Below, piece after piece: positions 7,349 through 14,489 of a DNA stretch of 17,981 nt. A program made the position numbers and the translations under genes. Origin of the DNA: Betaproteobacteria bacterium (lineage in GTDB: Bacteria > Pseudomonadota > Gammaproteobacteria > Burkholderiales > Burkholderiaceae); contig JAGWXN010000033.1 in NCBI GenBank assembly GCA_018969885.1, positions 1 to 17,981 of the forward strand, written 5' to 3'. A model generated the notes under the pieces. It ran no database searches. It was not told the DNA's origin and saw only the letters and a program-made list of their open reading frames with translations. Each line of letters starts with the position of its first letter. Position 1 is the stretch's first letter.

Positions 7349-8287
7349 ATGGCTAAGCCTGTATCACTCTCCGCCTTCATTCGCAGGTTAGACGTGTCGA
7401 CGCTCGACCTGTTCGTGAGCATATGCGCAAGCGGAAGTATCGCAGCGGCGGCGTTGCGCGGGCAGCTTGCCGTGTCGTCGCTCAGTAAGCGGATCACGCT
7501 GCTCGAAGAGGCGGCGGGCTGCACGCTTCTGGAACGTCACGCGCGTGGCGTCCGTCCGACCGCGGCGGGTGAGACGCTGCTTCGCCATGCGCGCAGTCTG
7601 ATCGCAGATGTAGGTGACCTTTACGAGGATATGCGGGCGTTCGCGCAGGGTCGTCTGGGAAGCGTGCACATTGCCGCTAGTGCCTCGGCGGTTGAACTCT
7701 ATCTGCCGGAAGAAATTGCCCGCTTTGCTGCCTCCCACCCAGATATTTCGATTGACCTGATCCAGCGGACGAGCACCGAAGTGCTGCTGGCGGTTCGCGA
7801 CGGGCGTGCCGATTTCGGTTTGTGCGGATCAAGCGATGGGGGGGAGGGGCTGGAACGCCGTCCCTACCGAATGGACCATCTGGTGCTGCTCACCCCGCCA
7901 GCGCACCCGCTGGCCCGCGAGGGGTCGGCCGGTTTTTCGCAGGCGCTTGATCATGAGCAGATTGGTTTGCTCGGAAGCAGCCAGGTTCAGGCGATGCTCG
8001 AGACTGCCGCCGCTGAGGCTGGCCGGAGCCTGCGCCAGCGCATTCGCGTGGCAAGCATCAGCTCGATGTGTCGAATGGTTGAATCGGGCCTTGGGATTGC
8101 GGTGTTACCGCGCGGTATGGTGGCGCTTGCCGCGCGGCGAAATCGCAGCCGAATCGTTGCGCTCACGGATTCCTGGGCTAAGTTGCAGTTGTTTGTATAT
8201 GCGCGGCGATTCGAGCAACTCTCAGGCCCCGCCGCCATGATGCTTTCGCACCTGGGCCGTACGCGGGAGCGGCGCGTCGCGCGCTGA
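7349..8287 (+). CDS. LysR family transcriptional regulator
   Basis: This 312-residue protein has an N-terminal winged helix-turn-helix at about residues 17-75, visible as LDLFVSICASGSIAAAA, then SSLSKRITLLEEAAGCTLLER, then RGVRPTAAGETLLRHA. The effector-binding domain follows, with GSVHIAASASAVELYLPEEI and, late, RMVESGLGIAVLPRGM. The ATG at 7349 gives 15 or so residues before the usual family start and has a poor ribosome site. A GTG at 7394 with AGG upstream would give a more typical N-terminus. It is divergent from the URC1-URC4-upp operon and convergent with guaD. It is therefore the likely regulator of the URC genes, with a pyrimidine-pathway metabolite as plausible inducer. Neither point is shown by sequence alone. 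Confidence 0.93.
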   Translation: MAKPVSLSAFIRRLDVSTLDLFVSICASGSIAAAALRGQLAVSSLSKRITLLEEAAGCTLLERHARGVRPTAAGETLLRHARSLIADVGDLYEDMRAFAQGRLGSVHIAASASAVELYLPEEIARFAASHPDISIDLIQRTSTEVLLAVRDGRADFGLCGSSDGGEGLERRPYRMDHLVLLTPPAHPLAREGSAGFSQALDHEQIGLLGSSQVQAMLETAAAEAGRSLRQRIRVASISSMCRMVESGLGIAVLPRGMVALAARRNRSRIVALTDSWAKLQLFVYARRFEQLSGPAAMMLSHLGRTRERRVAR

Positions 8288-8355
8288 ATGAAGAGTTTGA
8301 GCTGGCGACGCTTTGCAAGCGGACCGCTGTGCCGCGGCGCTCCAGTGAGATTGGG

Positions 8356-9633
8356 TCAAGGCCAAACCGGCTGAACTACCTGGCCCCTCACCACCGTCGC
8401 GGCGATATTGCGATCGTCGCCCAACACGATCAAAGCGAACAGTCGCGCGTCGTCAGATTCGGCCTGATTCCAGCGGCGAGCCAGAAGCGGCTTAGCCCGA
8501 GGGTCGATCACAATCCAGTCAGCGTCGAATCCGGGTTGGATGCGACCCAGTTGATCGCCCAGGCCCAACGCATCGGCGCTGCCTGTACTGGCATGCCACC
8601 AGAGCGTGGACGGCGAGAGGTACTGGCCACCCAGTCGGGCCACCTCGAACGCGGCCATCATGGTCCTGAAGGGCGAAAGCGAGGAGCCTCCTCCGATGTC
8701 GCTCGCAAGCGTCCAGGGATGATTGGCCGCTGCAAAATTGAACAGTCCGCTGCCAAGGAACAGATTGGACGTGGGGCACACGGCGGCCACTGCCTGGCGG
8801 TCGCGCAGCAGGGCCCGATCATCGGGGTCGAGATGAATGCAGTGCCCCCAGAGCGAGTGCGGTCGGATCAGGCCAAAGCGTTCATAGACCGAGAGATAAC
8901 TGCGATCGTTGGGAAAGAGTCGTCCTACCCAGGCGATTTCGTCTAGATTCTCGGCAACATGCGATTGCACGGTGACTTCGGGAAAGGCCCTCGCGAGTTC
9001 GCCGGCGCCGGCGAGCTGCCGTTCGGTGGAGGTGGGCGCGAAACGCGGTGTGATCGCGTAGCGAAGCCTCCCACGGCCGTGCCAGCGGCGAATCAATGCT
9101 GCTGAGTCGAGGAGCGAACGCTCGGTATCGTCACGCAAGGTCTGCGGCGAGTGTCGATCCTGCAGGACTTTGCCAGCAACCATGGCGAGGCCCAGCTCAT
9201 CGCTTGCCTGCATGAACGCATCGACCGATTCGGGATGCGCGGTGCAGTACACGGCCGCCGTGGTGACACCGTGCCTCAGCAGTTCGCCGAGAAACACCCG
9301 CGCCACCTCGCCAGCATGATGGCGGTCTGCGAAACGAGCCTCCTCCGGGAACGTATGGTTTTCCAGCCAGGGCAGCAGCCCCTCGGCGGGCGAGCCGATG
9401 ACATCGAGCTGGGGGAAGTGAACATGGCTGTCGATAAAGCCTGGTGCGATCAGCATGTCCCGGTGGTCATGCTCCACCTGTTCGCCAGGGACCGGGGCGC
9501 GAACGCCGCGCACGATGCCCTGAGCATCGACCTCAATCACCTGGTCGGAAAGAATGCGCGCCTGCTGAGGCGTGTCGAATCGCAGGAGGTTACCGCGCCA
9601 GCGCGTGCGTGAGATGAGTGAGGGTTCGGTCAT
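8356..9633 (-). CDS. guaD: Guanine deaminase (amidohydrolase superfamily)
   Basis: This 425-residue cytoplasmic metalloenzyme should convert guanine to xanthine and ammonia. Metal ligands are visible: H70 and H72 in PGFIDSHVHFPQ, H225 with the proton-shuttle E228 in SHVAEN, H264 in WGHCIHLD and D312 in SDIGGG. The stretch CPTSNLFLGSGLF at 286-298 is characteristic of guanine deaminases as opposed to other amidohydrolases, and the length fits. The start is the ATG at 9633; no good Shine-Dalgarno is seen there. It is convergent with the LysR gene (68-bp gap) and divergent from the cupredoxin gene. Together with the pyrimidine genes it suggests a nucleobase nitrogen-scavenging region. A related pterin or triazine deaminase is a less likely alternative. 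Confidence 0.92.
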   Translation of the reverse strand: MTEPSLISRTRWRGNLLRFDTPQQARILSDQVIEVDAQGIVRGVRAPVPGEQVEHDHRDMLIAPGFIDSHVHFPQLDVIGSPAEGLLPWLENHTFPEEARFADRHHAGEVARVFLGELLRHGVTTAAVYCTAHPESVDAFMQASDELGLAMVAGKVLQDRHSPQTLRDDTERSLLDSAALIRRWHGRGRLRYAITPRFAPTSTERQLAGAGELARAFPEVTVQSHVAENLDEIAWVGRLFPNDRSYLSVYERFGLIRPHSLWGHCIHLDPDDRALLRDRQAVAAVCPTSNLFLGSGLFNFAAANHPWTLASDIGGGSSLSPFRTMMAAFEVARLGGQYLSPSTLWWHASTGSADALGLGDQLGRIQPGFDADWIVIDPRAKPLLARRWNQAESDDARLFALIVLGDDRNIAATVVRGQVVQPVWP

Positions 9634-9752
9634 CGTGGCAATTATCGGGCCGACTGCCTTGGAGGATGCGATTCATGGGTTCCCATCACGGCTAATTGGT
9701 TGGCATGATGGCGTCTCGGTAGACTGTGCCAAACCCGATTGTGGAGAAAACC
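9634..9752. promoter_or_regulatory. Divergent intergenic region between guaD and the cupredoxin gene
   Basis: This 119-bp gap must carry promoters for both divergent genes. It contains a short perfect inverted repeat ATGGG (9675-9679) / CCCAT (9682-9686) with a 2-nt centre. A weak sigma70-like pair TTGGTT (9696-9701) and TAGACT (9720-9725), 18 nt apart, points toward the cupredoxin gene. GGAG at 9743-9746 is its ribosome site. The promoter assignment is tentative. Confidence 0.35.
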
Positions 9753-10271
9753 ATGCGCCGGTCCTGTTCACCACTGAAATGCGTTTTCCGTCTTTGGGTT
9801 GGTGTCATATCGCTAGCGTCGGTGGGCTGGGTCAGTGCCCACGGTCCGGGACATCACGGTCGAAGCGAGTCCGCCCGGCCCGCAGCCGCTGCCGAACAGA
9901 AACCATGGGGTGTCGCAGGTGCTGCGTCAAGCGTCCGGCGAACGATTGAAATCAGCATGGGCGATGACATGCGCTTTCAACCCTCGCACTTCGATGCACG
10001 GCTCGGGGAGACGGTGCGCCTCGTTATTCGAAATCGCGGCGCGCTCATGCATGAATTGGTGATTGGCACCCGCGATGAGCTCGATTCGCATGCCGCGCTG
10101 ATGCTCAAGCACCCGAATATGGAGCATGACGAACCCTGGATGGCGCATGTGGAGCCTGGCCGGTCGGGTGATCTGATCTGGACCTTCAACCGCGCGGGCG
10201 AATTCGAGTTTGCCTGTCTCTTGCCAGGGCACTTTCAGGCCGGTATGCGCGGCACCATCCGAGTACGCTAG
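9753..10271 (+). CDS. Secreted cupredoxin-domain (type-1 copper) protein
   Basis: This 172-residue periplasmic protein has a signal peptide ending in VSA at about residue 29 and a short histidine-rich mature N-terminus (HGPGHHG). A plastocyanin-like fold follows, with MRFQPSHFDARLGETVRL at about 73-90. The type-1 copper ligands are all visible: H100 in MHELVIG, then C155-x4-H160-x4-M165 in CLLPGHFQAGM. The start is the ATG at 9753, with GGAG 6 nt upstream; an in-frame ATG at 9726 lacks such a site. Members of this group act in electron transfer or periplasmic copper handling and are often found beside copper-resistance genes. None is visible here, so the partner is unknown. Confidence 0.9.
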   Translation: MRRSCSPLKCVFRLWVGVISLASVGWVSAHGPGHHGRSESARPAAAAEQKPWGVAGAASSVRRTIEISMGDDMRFQPSHFDARLGETVRLVIRNRGALMHELVIGTRDELDSHAALMLKHPNMEHDEPWMAHVEPGRSGDLIWTFNRAGEFEFACLLPGHFQAGMRGTIRVR

Positions 10272-10377
10272 CGCGCAGCCATGGCTTATGTGAGCCGAAC
10301 GCCGTTCGAAATGCAGTCGCGCAGCGTGAACGCGACGCGATTACCATCTCCCCCAGTCCCGTCATGAGGAGACATTG
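10272..10377. promoter_or_regulatory. Intergenic region with two perfect inverted repeats upstream of the Bug-FAH-cupin genes
   Basis: This 106-bp gap holds CGAACG (10296-10301) / CGTTCG (10303-10308), 6-bp arms around one base, which looks like a protein-binding half-site pair. It also holds GTCGCG (10316-10321) / CGCGAC (10331-10336), 6-bp arms with a 9-nt loop, which could form a hairpin. No run of T follows the hairpin, so an intrinsic terminator is not supported. GAGGAG at 10366-10371 is the ribosome site of the next gene. Confidence 0.4.
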
Positions 10378-11352
10378 ATGAAACCATCGCGTCGCGCGCT
10401 AAGCGTCGGACTGTTCGGGTTGGCAACTGGGGCTGGCGGGTTGCCTCGGTCGGTCAGCGCGCAGGCCTGGCCGCAGCGAACGGTCAGATTTGTCGTACCG
10501 TTTCCTGCTGGCAGTTCGCCCGACGTGACCGCCCGCATCATTGCCGGCAAGCTGACCGACAGTCTGGGGCAAACGGTCATCATCGAGAACCGCACCGGCG
10601 CTGCCGGCATCATTGGGGCCGATCTGGTCGCCAAGGCCCAGCCCGATGGCTACACCCTGTTATACCCGGTCAACTCGGTGATCTGCGCCAACCCGCATCT
10701 GTACTCCAAGCTGCCGTATGACGGCCTCAAAAGCTTTATACCCGTCACCATGACCGTTCGATTTGGCTACGTGCTGATCGCGCGGCCTGACTTCCCCGCC
10801 AATGACATCTCCAGTCTGATTGCAGCTGCCAAAGCGCAGCCCGGCAAATTCAACTTCGGGTCCGCAGGGGTGGGCGCGGGTAACCATATCGTGATGGAGA
10901 TGCTGCTCGATGCCACTGGCACGCGTATGGTTCATGTACCGCATCGCGATAGCGCGCTATCGGTGGTCACCGGCGAATCGGACCTGTCCATGGTGCCGGC
11001 CACCACCGCCGTGCCGCTGGTGGCAAGCGGCAAAGGTAAGCCCCTGGGCGTCACGCTCCCGGAGCGGCTGGCCGCGCTGCCCAATGTTCCCGCGATCGCA
11101 GAGACCGTGCCTGGCTACTCGGGCGATGCGTGGCACGGATTGCTCGCGCCGGCGGGCACGCCCCCAGAGGTGGTTGCTCGGCTGGCGGCCGAAACCGCCA
11201 AGGTGCTGGAGATGCCTGATGTTCGCAAGCGGCTCACCGATATTGGTCTCACGCCGGTGGGCGACACTCCCGCGCAATTTGCCGCAACGGTGAAGTCTGA
11301 TTTCGACCGCTGGGGCGCGGCCATTCGCAAAGCCAACATCAAACTCGACTGA
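10378..11352 (+). CDS. Bug/TctC-family tripartite tricarboxylate transporter substrate-binding protein
   Basis: This 324-residue periplasmic receptor of the Bordetella-uptake-gene type has a signal peptide with a double arginine (PSRRALSVG) and probable cleavage after SAQA. Family marks are WPQRTVRFVVPFPAGSSPDVTAR, the GQTVIIENRTGAAGIIGA loop, AKAQPDGYTLL, and near the end GLLAPAGTPPEVVARL. The start is the ATG at 10378, with GAGGAG 6 nt upstream. Bug proteins bind small carboxylates or aromatic acids; substrate cannot be deduced here. It is followed after 2 bp by an FAH-family hydrolase gene, so it probably captures the substrate, or a signal, for the catabolic enzymes next to it. No TctA or TctB membrane genes are present. 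Confidence 0.95.
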   Translation: MKPSRRALSVGLFGLATGAGGLPRSVSAQAWPQRTVRFVVPFPAGSSPDVTARIIAGKLTDSLGQTVIIENRTGAAGIIGADLVAKAQPDGYTLLYPVNSVICANPHLYSKLPYDGLKSFIPVTMTVRFGYVLIARPDFPANDISSLIAAAKAQPGKFNFGSAGVGAGNHIVMEMLLDATGTRMVHVPHRDSALSVVTGESDLSMVPATTAVPLVASGKGKPLGVTLPERLAALPNVPAIAETVPGYSGDAWHGLLAPAGTPPEVVARLAAETAKVLEMPDVRKRLTDIGLTPVGDTPAQFAATVKSDFDRWGAAIRKANIKLD

Positions 11353-11354
11353 TC

Positions 11355-12341
11355 ATGAAACTGGTGACCTTTGAAACATCGGGCGGCTCGCGCAGGGTGG
11401 GTGCGGTGGTGGGCGAGCTCAATGAGCGGGTGGTTGACCTGACCGCTGCGGCCGCTGGGACCGCGCAGGCATCAAGTTTTGGCGACATGCTGAGCCTGAT
11501 TGATGGCGGTGAAGCCGCACTTGATCAGGCCAGAAACCTGAGCCGCTTGGCGCGCCAGACGCTTGCCTTGCAGGACGTGAAATTGCTCGCCCCCATTCCA
11601 GTGCCCAGGCGGCTTCGCGACTTTCTAAGTTTCGAGTTGCATGTACGGCAGTCGCGCGCCAATCGACACCTTTTCGGCATCGAAACCGAGCCGCGCGACC
11701 CGGCAAAAATCCAGATCCCCAAGGTCTGGTACGAACGCCCCATTTACTACAAGAGCAACTGCTTCAGCGTGGTGGGGCCAGAGGCTGAGATTCACTGGCC
11801 GTCCTATTCGGTCACGGTTGACTATGAGCTCGAGGTGGCGCTGGTGGTGGGACGGCAAGGCAAAAACCTGACCGCAGACACCGCGCCGCAGCATGTCTTT
11901 GGCTACTGCATCTTCAACGATTTCTCGGCGCGTGATGTTCAGTACGCAGAGATGCCTGGCTCGCTCGGCCCCTCCAAGGGGAAAGACTTTGATACCGGTA
12001 ATGCGCTCGGGCCCTGGATCGCAACGGCCGACGAGATCGACCCCCAGAATCTCACCATGATTGCGCGTATCAATGGCGAGGAGTGGTCGCGCGGTCACTC
12101 AGGCACCATGCATCATCCGTTTGCCAAGCTGCTCGCTTATGCCTCGCTTGAGGAAACCGTGTATCCCGGTGAGGTGCTCGGGTCGGGGACGGTGGGTGGC
12201 GGTTGCGGGAACGAGCTCGGCCGGTTCATGAAAGATGGTGACGTGATCGAACTGGAAGTAAGCGGTCTGGGAGTGCTGCGTAATCGCATCGTGGCGCCGC
12301 ATGTGCCGAGACCCCCCGCATTTCCAATCCGCACCCCATAA
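11355..12341 (+). CDS. Fumarylacetoacetate hydrolase (FAH) family protein
   Basis: This 328-residue cytoplasmic metal-dependent hydrolase is of the FAH fold. Metal ligands are visible at E158 and E160 (DYELEVALVVG) and D189 (FNDFSARDVQ). The active-site stretch SKGKDFDTGNALGPW at about 207-221 and the late GSGTVGGGCG...DGDVIELEV pattern are typical. Relatives cleave acylpyruvates (fumarylpyruvate, fumarylacetoacetate) or hydrate and decarboxylate ring-fission products. It begins 2 bp after the Bug receptor gene, so the two are almost certainly one transcript. With a Rieske oxygenase nearby, hydrolysis of an aromatic ring-cleavage product is the likely role; the exact substrate is unknown. Confidence 0.93.
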   Translation: MKLVTFETSGGSRRVGAVVGELNERVVDLTAAAAGTAQASSFGDMLSLIDGGEAALDQARNLSRLARQTLALQDVKLLAPIPVPRRLRDFLSFELHVRQSRANRHLFGIETEPRDPAKIQIPKVWYERPIYYKSNCFSVVGPEAEIHWPSYSVTVDYELEVALVVGRQGKNLTADTAPQHVFGYCIFNDFSARDVQYAEMPGSLGPSKGKDFDTGNALGPWIATADEIDPQNLTMIARINGEEWSRGHSGTMHHPFAKLLAYASLEETVYPGEVLGSGTVGGGCGNELGRFMKDGDVIELEVSGLGVLRNRIVAPHVPRPPAFPIRTP

Positions 12342-12400
12342 CTGACGCGCTGCCTTAGCGAACATTTTCTTCACCGCGTTGTCCCTCAAAGGACTGAGCC

Positions 12401-12943
12401 ATGCCCACCCCTTTGCCGCTCCCGCGACTGCTCGTCACCGGCCACACCGCCGAAGGTCGGTCCACCTTCGTTTCCGATGGCGAGCCTCACCGCGTGAGAA
12501 CCGTGGAAGAGCGGCCTGGCTATCGGGTCAGTAACCTCTGGGCGCTGTTTGATTCGCCAGCCGCCATCAATGACCCCGACCGGGTGGCCGAAGTGGTGGG
12601 GCTTGCGCCGCCGCCCCGGGGTAGTCTGATCCGCATCATCGATTACCCGCCCGAGCCGGCCGATCCGGTTGAACGCCAGCGCATGTTCGAGGCAATGTTT
12701 TCGAAGCTGTTCCCCGATGGTCGGCATCTGCCGCCCGATGCGGTTCACCCTGGGATGCACACCACCGAGTCAGTCGATTACGCCATCGTGCTGAAGGGCG
12801 AAATTTATGCCGTGATGGAAGAAGGCGAAAAGCTGATGCGGGCGGGTGACGTCCTGATCCAGCGCGGGACCGCGCATGCGTGGAGCAATCGCTCCAATGA
12901 TTTCGCCAGGATCTGCTTCGTGCTGATTGATGGCAAGCGTTAG
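12401..12943 (+). CDS. Single-domain cupin protein
   Basis: This 180-residue protein has its cupin barrel in the C-terminal half. Motif 1 is HPGMHTTESVDYAIVLKG at about 116-133, with H116, H120 and E123 as probable metal ligands. Motif 2 is GDVLIQRGTAHAWSNRS at 149-165, with H159 as the remaining ligand. The first 70 residues show no recognised domain. It lies 59 bp after the FAH gene, with AAAGGA upstream of its ATG. It is too short to be a gentisate 1,2-dioxygenase, which has two cupin domains and about 350 residues. A metal-dependent isomerase, decarboxylase or sensor-like role is possible. It converges with the second Bug gene, leaving 3 bp between the stop codons. Confidence 0.88.
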   Translation: MPTPLPLPRLLVTGHTAEGRSTFVSDGEPHRVRTVEERPGYRVSNLWALFDSPAAINDPDRVAEVVGLAPPPRGSLIRIIDYPPEPADPVERQRMFEAMFSKLFPDGRHLPPDAVHPGMHTTESVDYAIVLKGEIYAVMEEGEKLMRAGDVLIQRGTAHAWSNRSNDFARICFVLIDGKR

Positions 12944-12946
12944 GCC

Positions 12947-13975
12947 TCAGTCAATCCTGATCTTCGCTTCGCGGATCACCTGCGCCCAGCGTTCAGCATC
13001 ATCCTTCATCCATGCCCGCATCGCGGCAGGCGTGTTGCCGACCGGGTTCGCGCCCGCGTCGGCAAAGCGCTTGGCCATGTCGGGCGTCTTGAGGATGTCG
13101 GCAATGGTTTGAGAGAGCTTTTCGGTAATGGCGACCGGTGTGTTGGGGGGCGCCACGATGCCAAACCAGGTCACGGCGATCACACCGGGTACCTGCTCGG
13201 TGAGCGCGGGGATGTCAGCCAGACCCGGTAGACGCGATTCGCTGGTGACTGCGAGCATGCGGAGTTTGCCCTGGCGTACATGGTTCTGGCCAGCGAGGAC
13301 GTTGCCAAACATCACCTGAACATGACCCGCGAGCAGATCGGTGACTGCTGGCGCGTCGCCCTTGTAGGGAACATGGGTGATCTTGAGTCCAGTCTTGAGT
13401 TTGAAGAGTTCGGCTGTGAGATGCGCGGTGGATCCGTTGCCCTGCGACGCGTAGCTGAGCTTGTCGGGGTTGGCTTTTACGTATTCGAGAAACTCACGCA
13501 GCGTCTGCGCGGGCACGGAGGGGTGAACCAGGAGTGCGTTGGATGAGGTGGCCATGACGGTGACCGGCTCAAAGCGCGTCGGGTCATGGTTCAGTTTCGG
13601 ATAGAGGCTGGGATTGACCGTGAGCGAGGGTGGGGGCGCTGCGAGGAACACGCTGCCATCGGGCTCGGCCTTGAATACCTGCTCGGCTCCGATATTGCCT
13701 GCCGCACCGGGACGGTTTTCAACCACCACCGGCTGCCCCAGCCTTGACACCAGCGCTTCGGCGAGCATACGAGGCAGTGCATCGGCTGCGCCGCCCGCGG
13801 GATTGGGGACGATGAAGCGGATGGGTCGGGAGGGCCAGTTTTGCGCGGCGGCGGTGACTGGCCAGAGCCCCGTCAGCGCGCACAGGGTGCCAAGCACCGC
13901 GCCCGCCAGGGCTGCGCGACGACCCGGTTTAAGGGGGCGGGGCAGTAGCAGGCGATAGGCAAACGAGCGGGGCAT
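12947..13975 (-). CDS. Second Bug/TctC-family substrate-binding protein
   Basis: This 342-residue periplasmic receptor has a long signal peptide of about 45 residues, with GRRAALAG and cleavage near AAAQ. Family marks are WPSRPIRFIVPNPAGGAAD, GQPVVVENRPGAAGNIGAEQV, KAEPDGSVFLAA and, late, VAPPNTPVAITEKLSQ. The start is the ATG at 13975, with GGAG 6 nt upstream. It sits 23 bp downstream of the Rieske beta gene on the same strand and probably forms an operon with the oxygenase. It differs clearly from the Bug protein at 10378-11352 (VPNPAGGAAD versus VPFPAGSSPD), so the pair are not a recent duplication. It probably binds the aromatic acid substrate of the oxygenase; this is inferred from position. 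Confidence 0.95.
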   Translation of the reverse strand: MPRSFAYRLLLPRPLKPGRRAALAGAVLGTLCALTGLWPVTAAAQNWPSRPIRFIVPNPAGGAADALPRMLAEALVSRLGQPVVVENRPGAAGNIGAEQVFKAEPDGSVFLAAPPPSLTVNPSLYPKLNHDPTRFEPVTVMATSSNALLVHPSVPAQTLREFLEYVKANPDKLSYASQGNGSTAHLTAELFKLKTGLKITHVPYKGDAPAVTDLLAGHVQVMFGNVLAGQNHVRQGKLRMLAVTSESRLPGLADIPALTEQVPGVIAVTWFGIVAPPNTPVAITEKLSQTIADILKTPDMAKRFADAGANPVGNTPAAMRAWMKDDAERWAQVIREAKIRID

Positions 13976-13998
13976 GTTGGTCTCCGAAAGGGGGGCGG

Positions 13999-14487
13999 TC
14001 AGATCGGAATGATCATCAGCGTTTCAACTGCGCGTGAATCGAAGGTCATGAGGCGACGAGCAAAGCGCGGCTCGGTACCGCTGGCGTCCACCAGATCTTC
14101 GCAGCGTCCGCCCGCAAAGAAAATGGTGTCACCGGTGGTGACCAGCGTACGGAATACGGCGAACGCGGAGCGCACCTGAAGGAGCCCGGCCTCGGTTTGT
14201 CCGGTGACCTGGATTGCCGAGACCACATGTCGGTAGTGCTGAGGCTGATAAATGTTCGCCACGCGCATGGACCGGATGCGATCGCGCAGCTGCGCTGCGT
14301 TATGGGTATCGATGATGGCTAGTGGCAGGCCGAGGTCGGCATTAAAGCGTGAGCAAACGGTGTAGCGACCGTCCTCGCGCATGAGCTCGGCAATGCGTTC
14401 AACCCGGTCATCATCGATGGCGTGCGCCCACTCGGCGATCAGCCAGGACACGGTAGTGATGTGGGTATGGTGCAGGGCGAGATCCAT
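13999..14487 (-). CDS. Rieske aromatic-ring-hydroxylating oxygenase, small (beta) subunit
   Basis: This 162-residue protein of the NTF2-like fold fits ring-hydroxylating dioxygenase beta subunits. Typical features are the early acidic stretch HAIDDDRVERIAELM, the YQPQHYRHVVSAIQV segment and the final LMTFDSRAVETLMIIPI strand. It starts 2 bp after the alpha-subunit stop, as is usual for this pair, and helps hold the alpha3beta3 hexamer together. It most resembles the anthranilate (AndAd) and salicylate 5-hydroxylase small subunits as I recall them, without a search to confirm. Confidence 0.9.
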   Translation of the reverse strand: MDLALHHTHITTVSWLIAEWAHAIDDDRVERIAELMREDGRYTVCSRFNADLGLPLAIIDTHNAAQLRDRIRSMRVANIYQPQHYRHVVSAIQVTGQTEAGLLQVRSAFAVFRTLVTTGDTIFFAGGRCEDLVDASGTEPRFARRLMTFDSRAVETLMIIPI

Positions 14488-14489
14488 GA

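Noticed and set aside
8318..8328. AGCGG-A-CCGCT inverted repeat between the LysR and guaD genes
   Set aside because: A one-base centre cannot form an RNA hairpin of this size and no T-run follows. It is probably chance in GC-rich sequence, and I see nothing else in that 68-bp gap.
8329..8946. Open frame on the + strand opposite guaD
   Set aside because: It mirrors the guaD coding sequence and has no domain pattern or ribosome site of its own.
12401..12943. Gentisate 1,2-dioxygenase
   Set aside because: At 180 residues with a single cupin domain it is far too short for that bicupin family.
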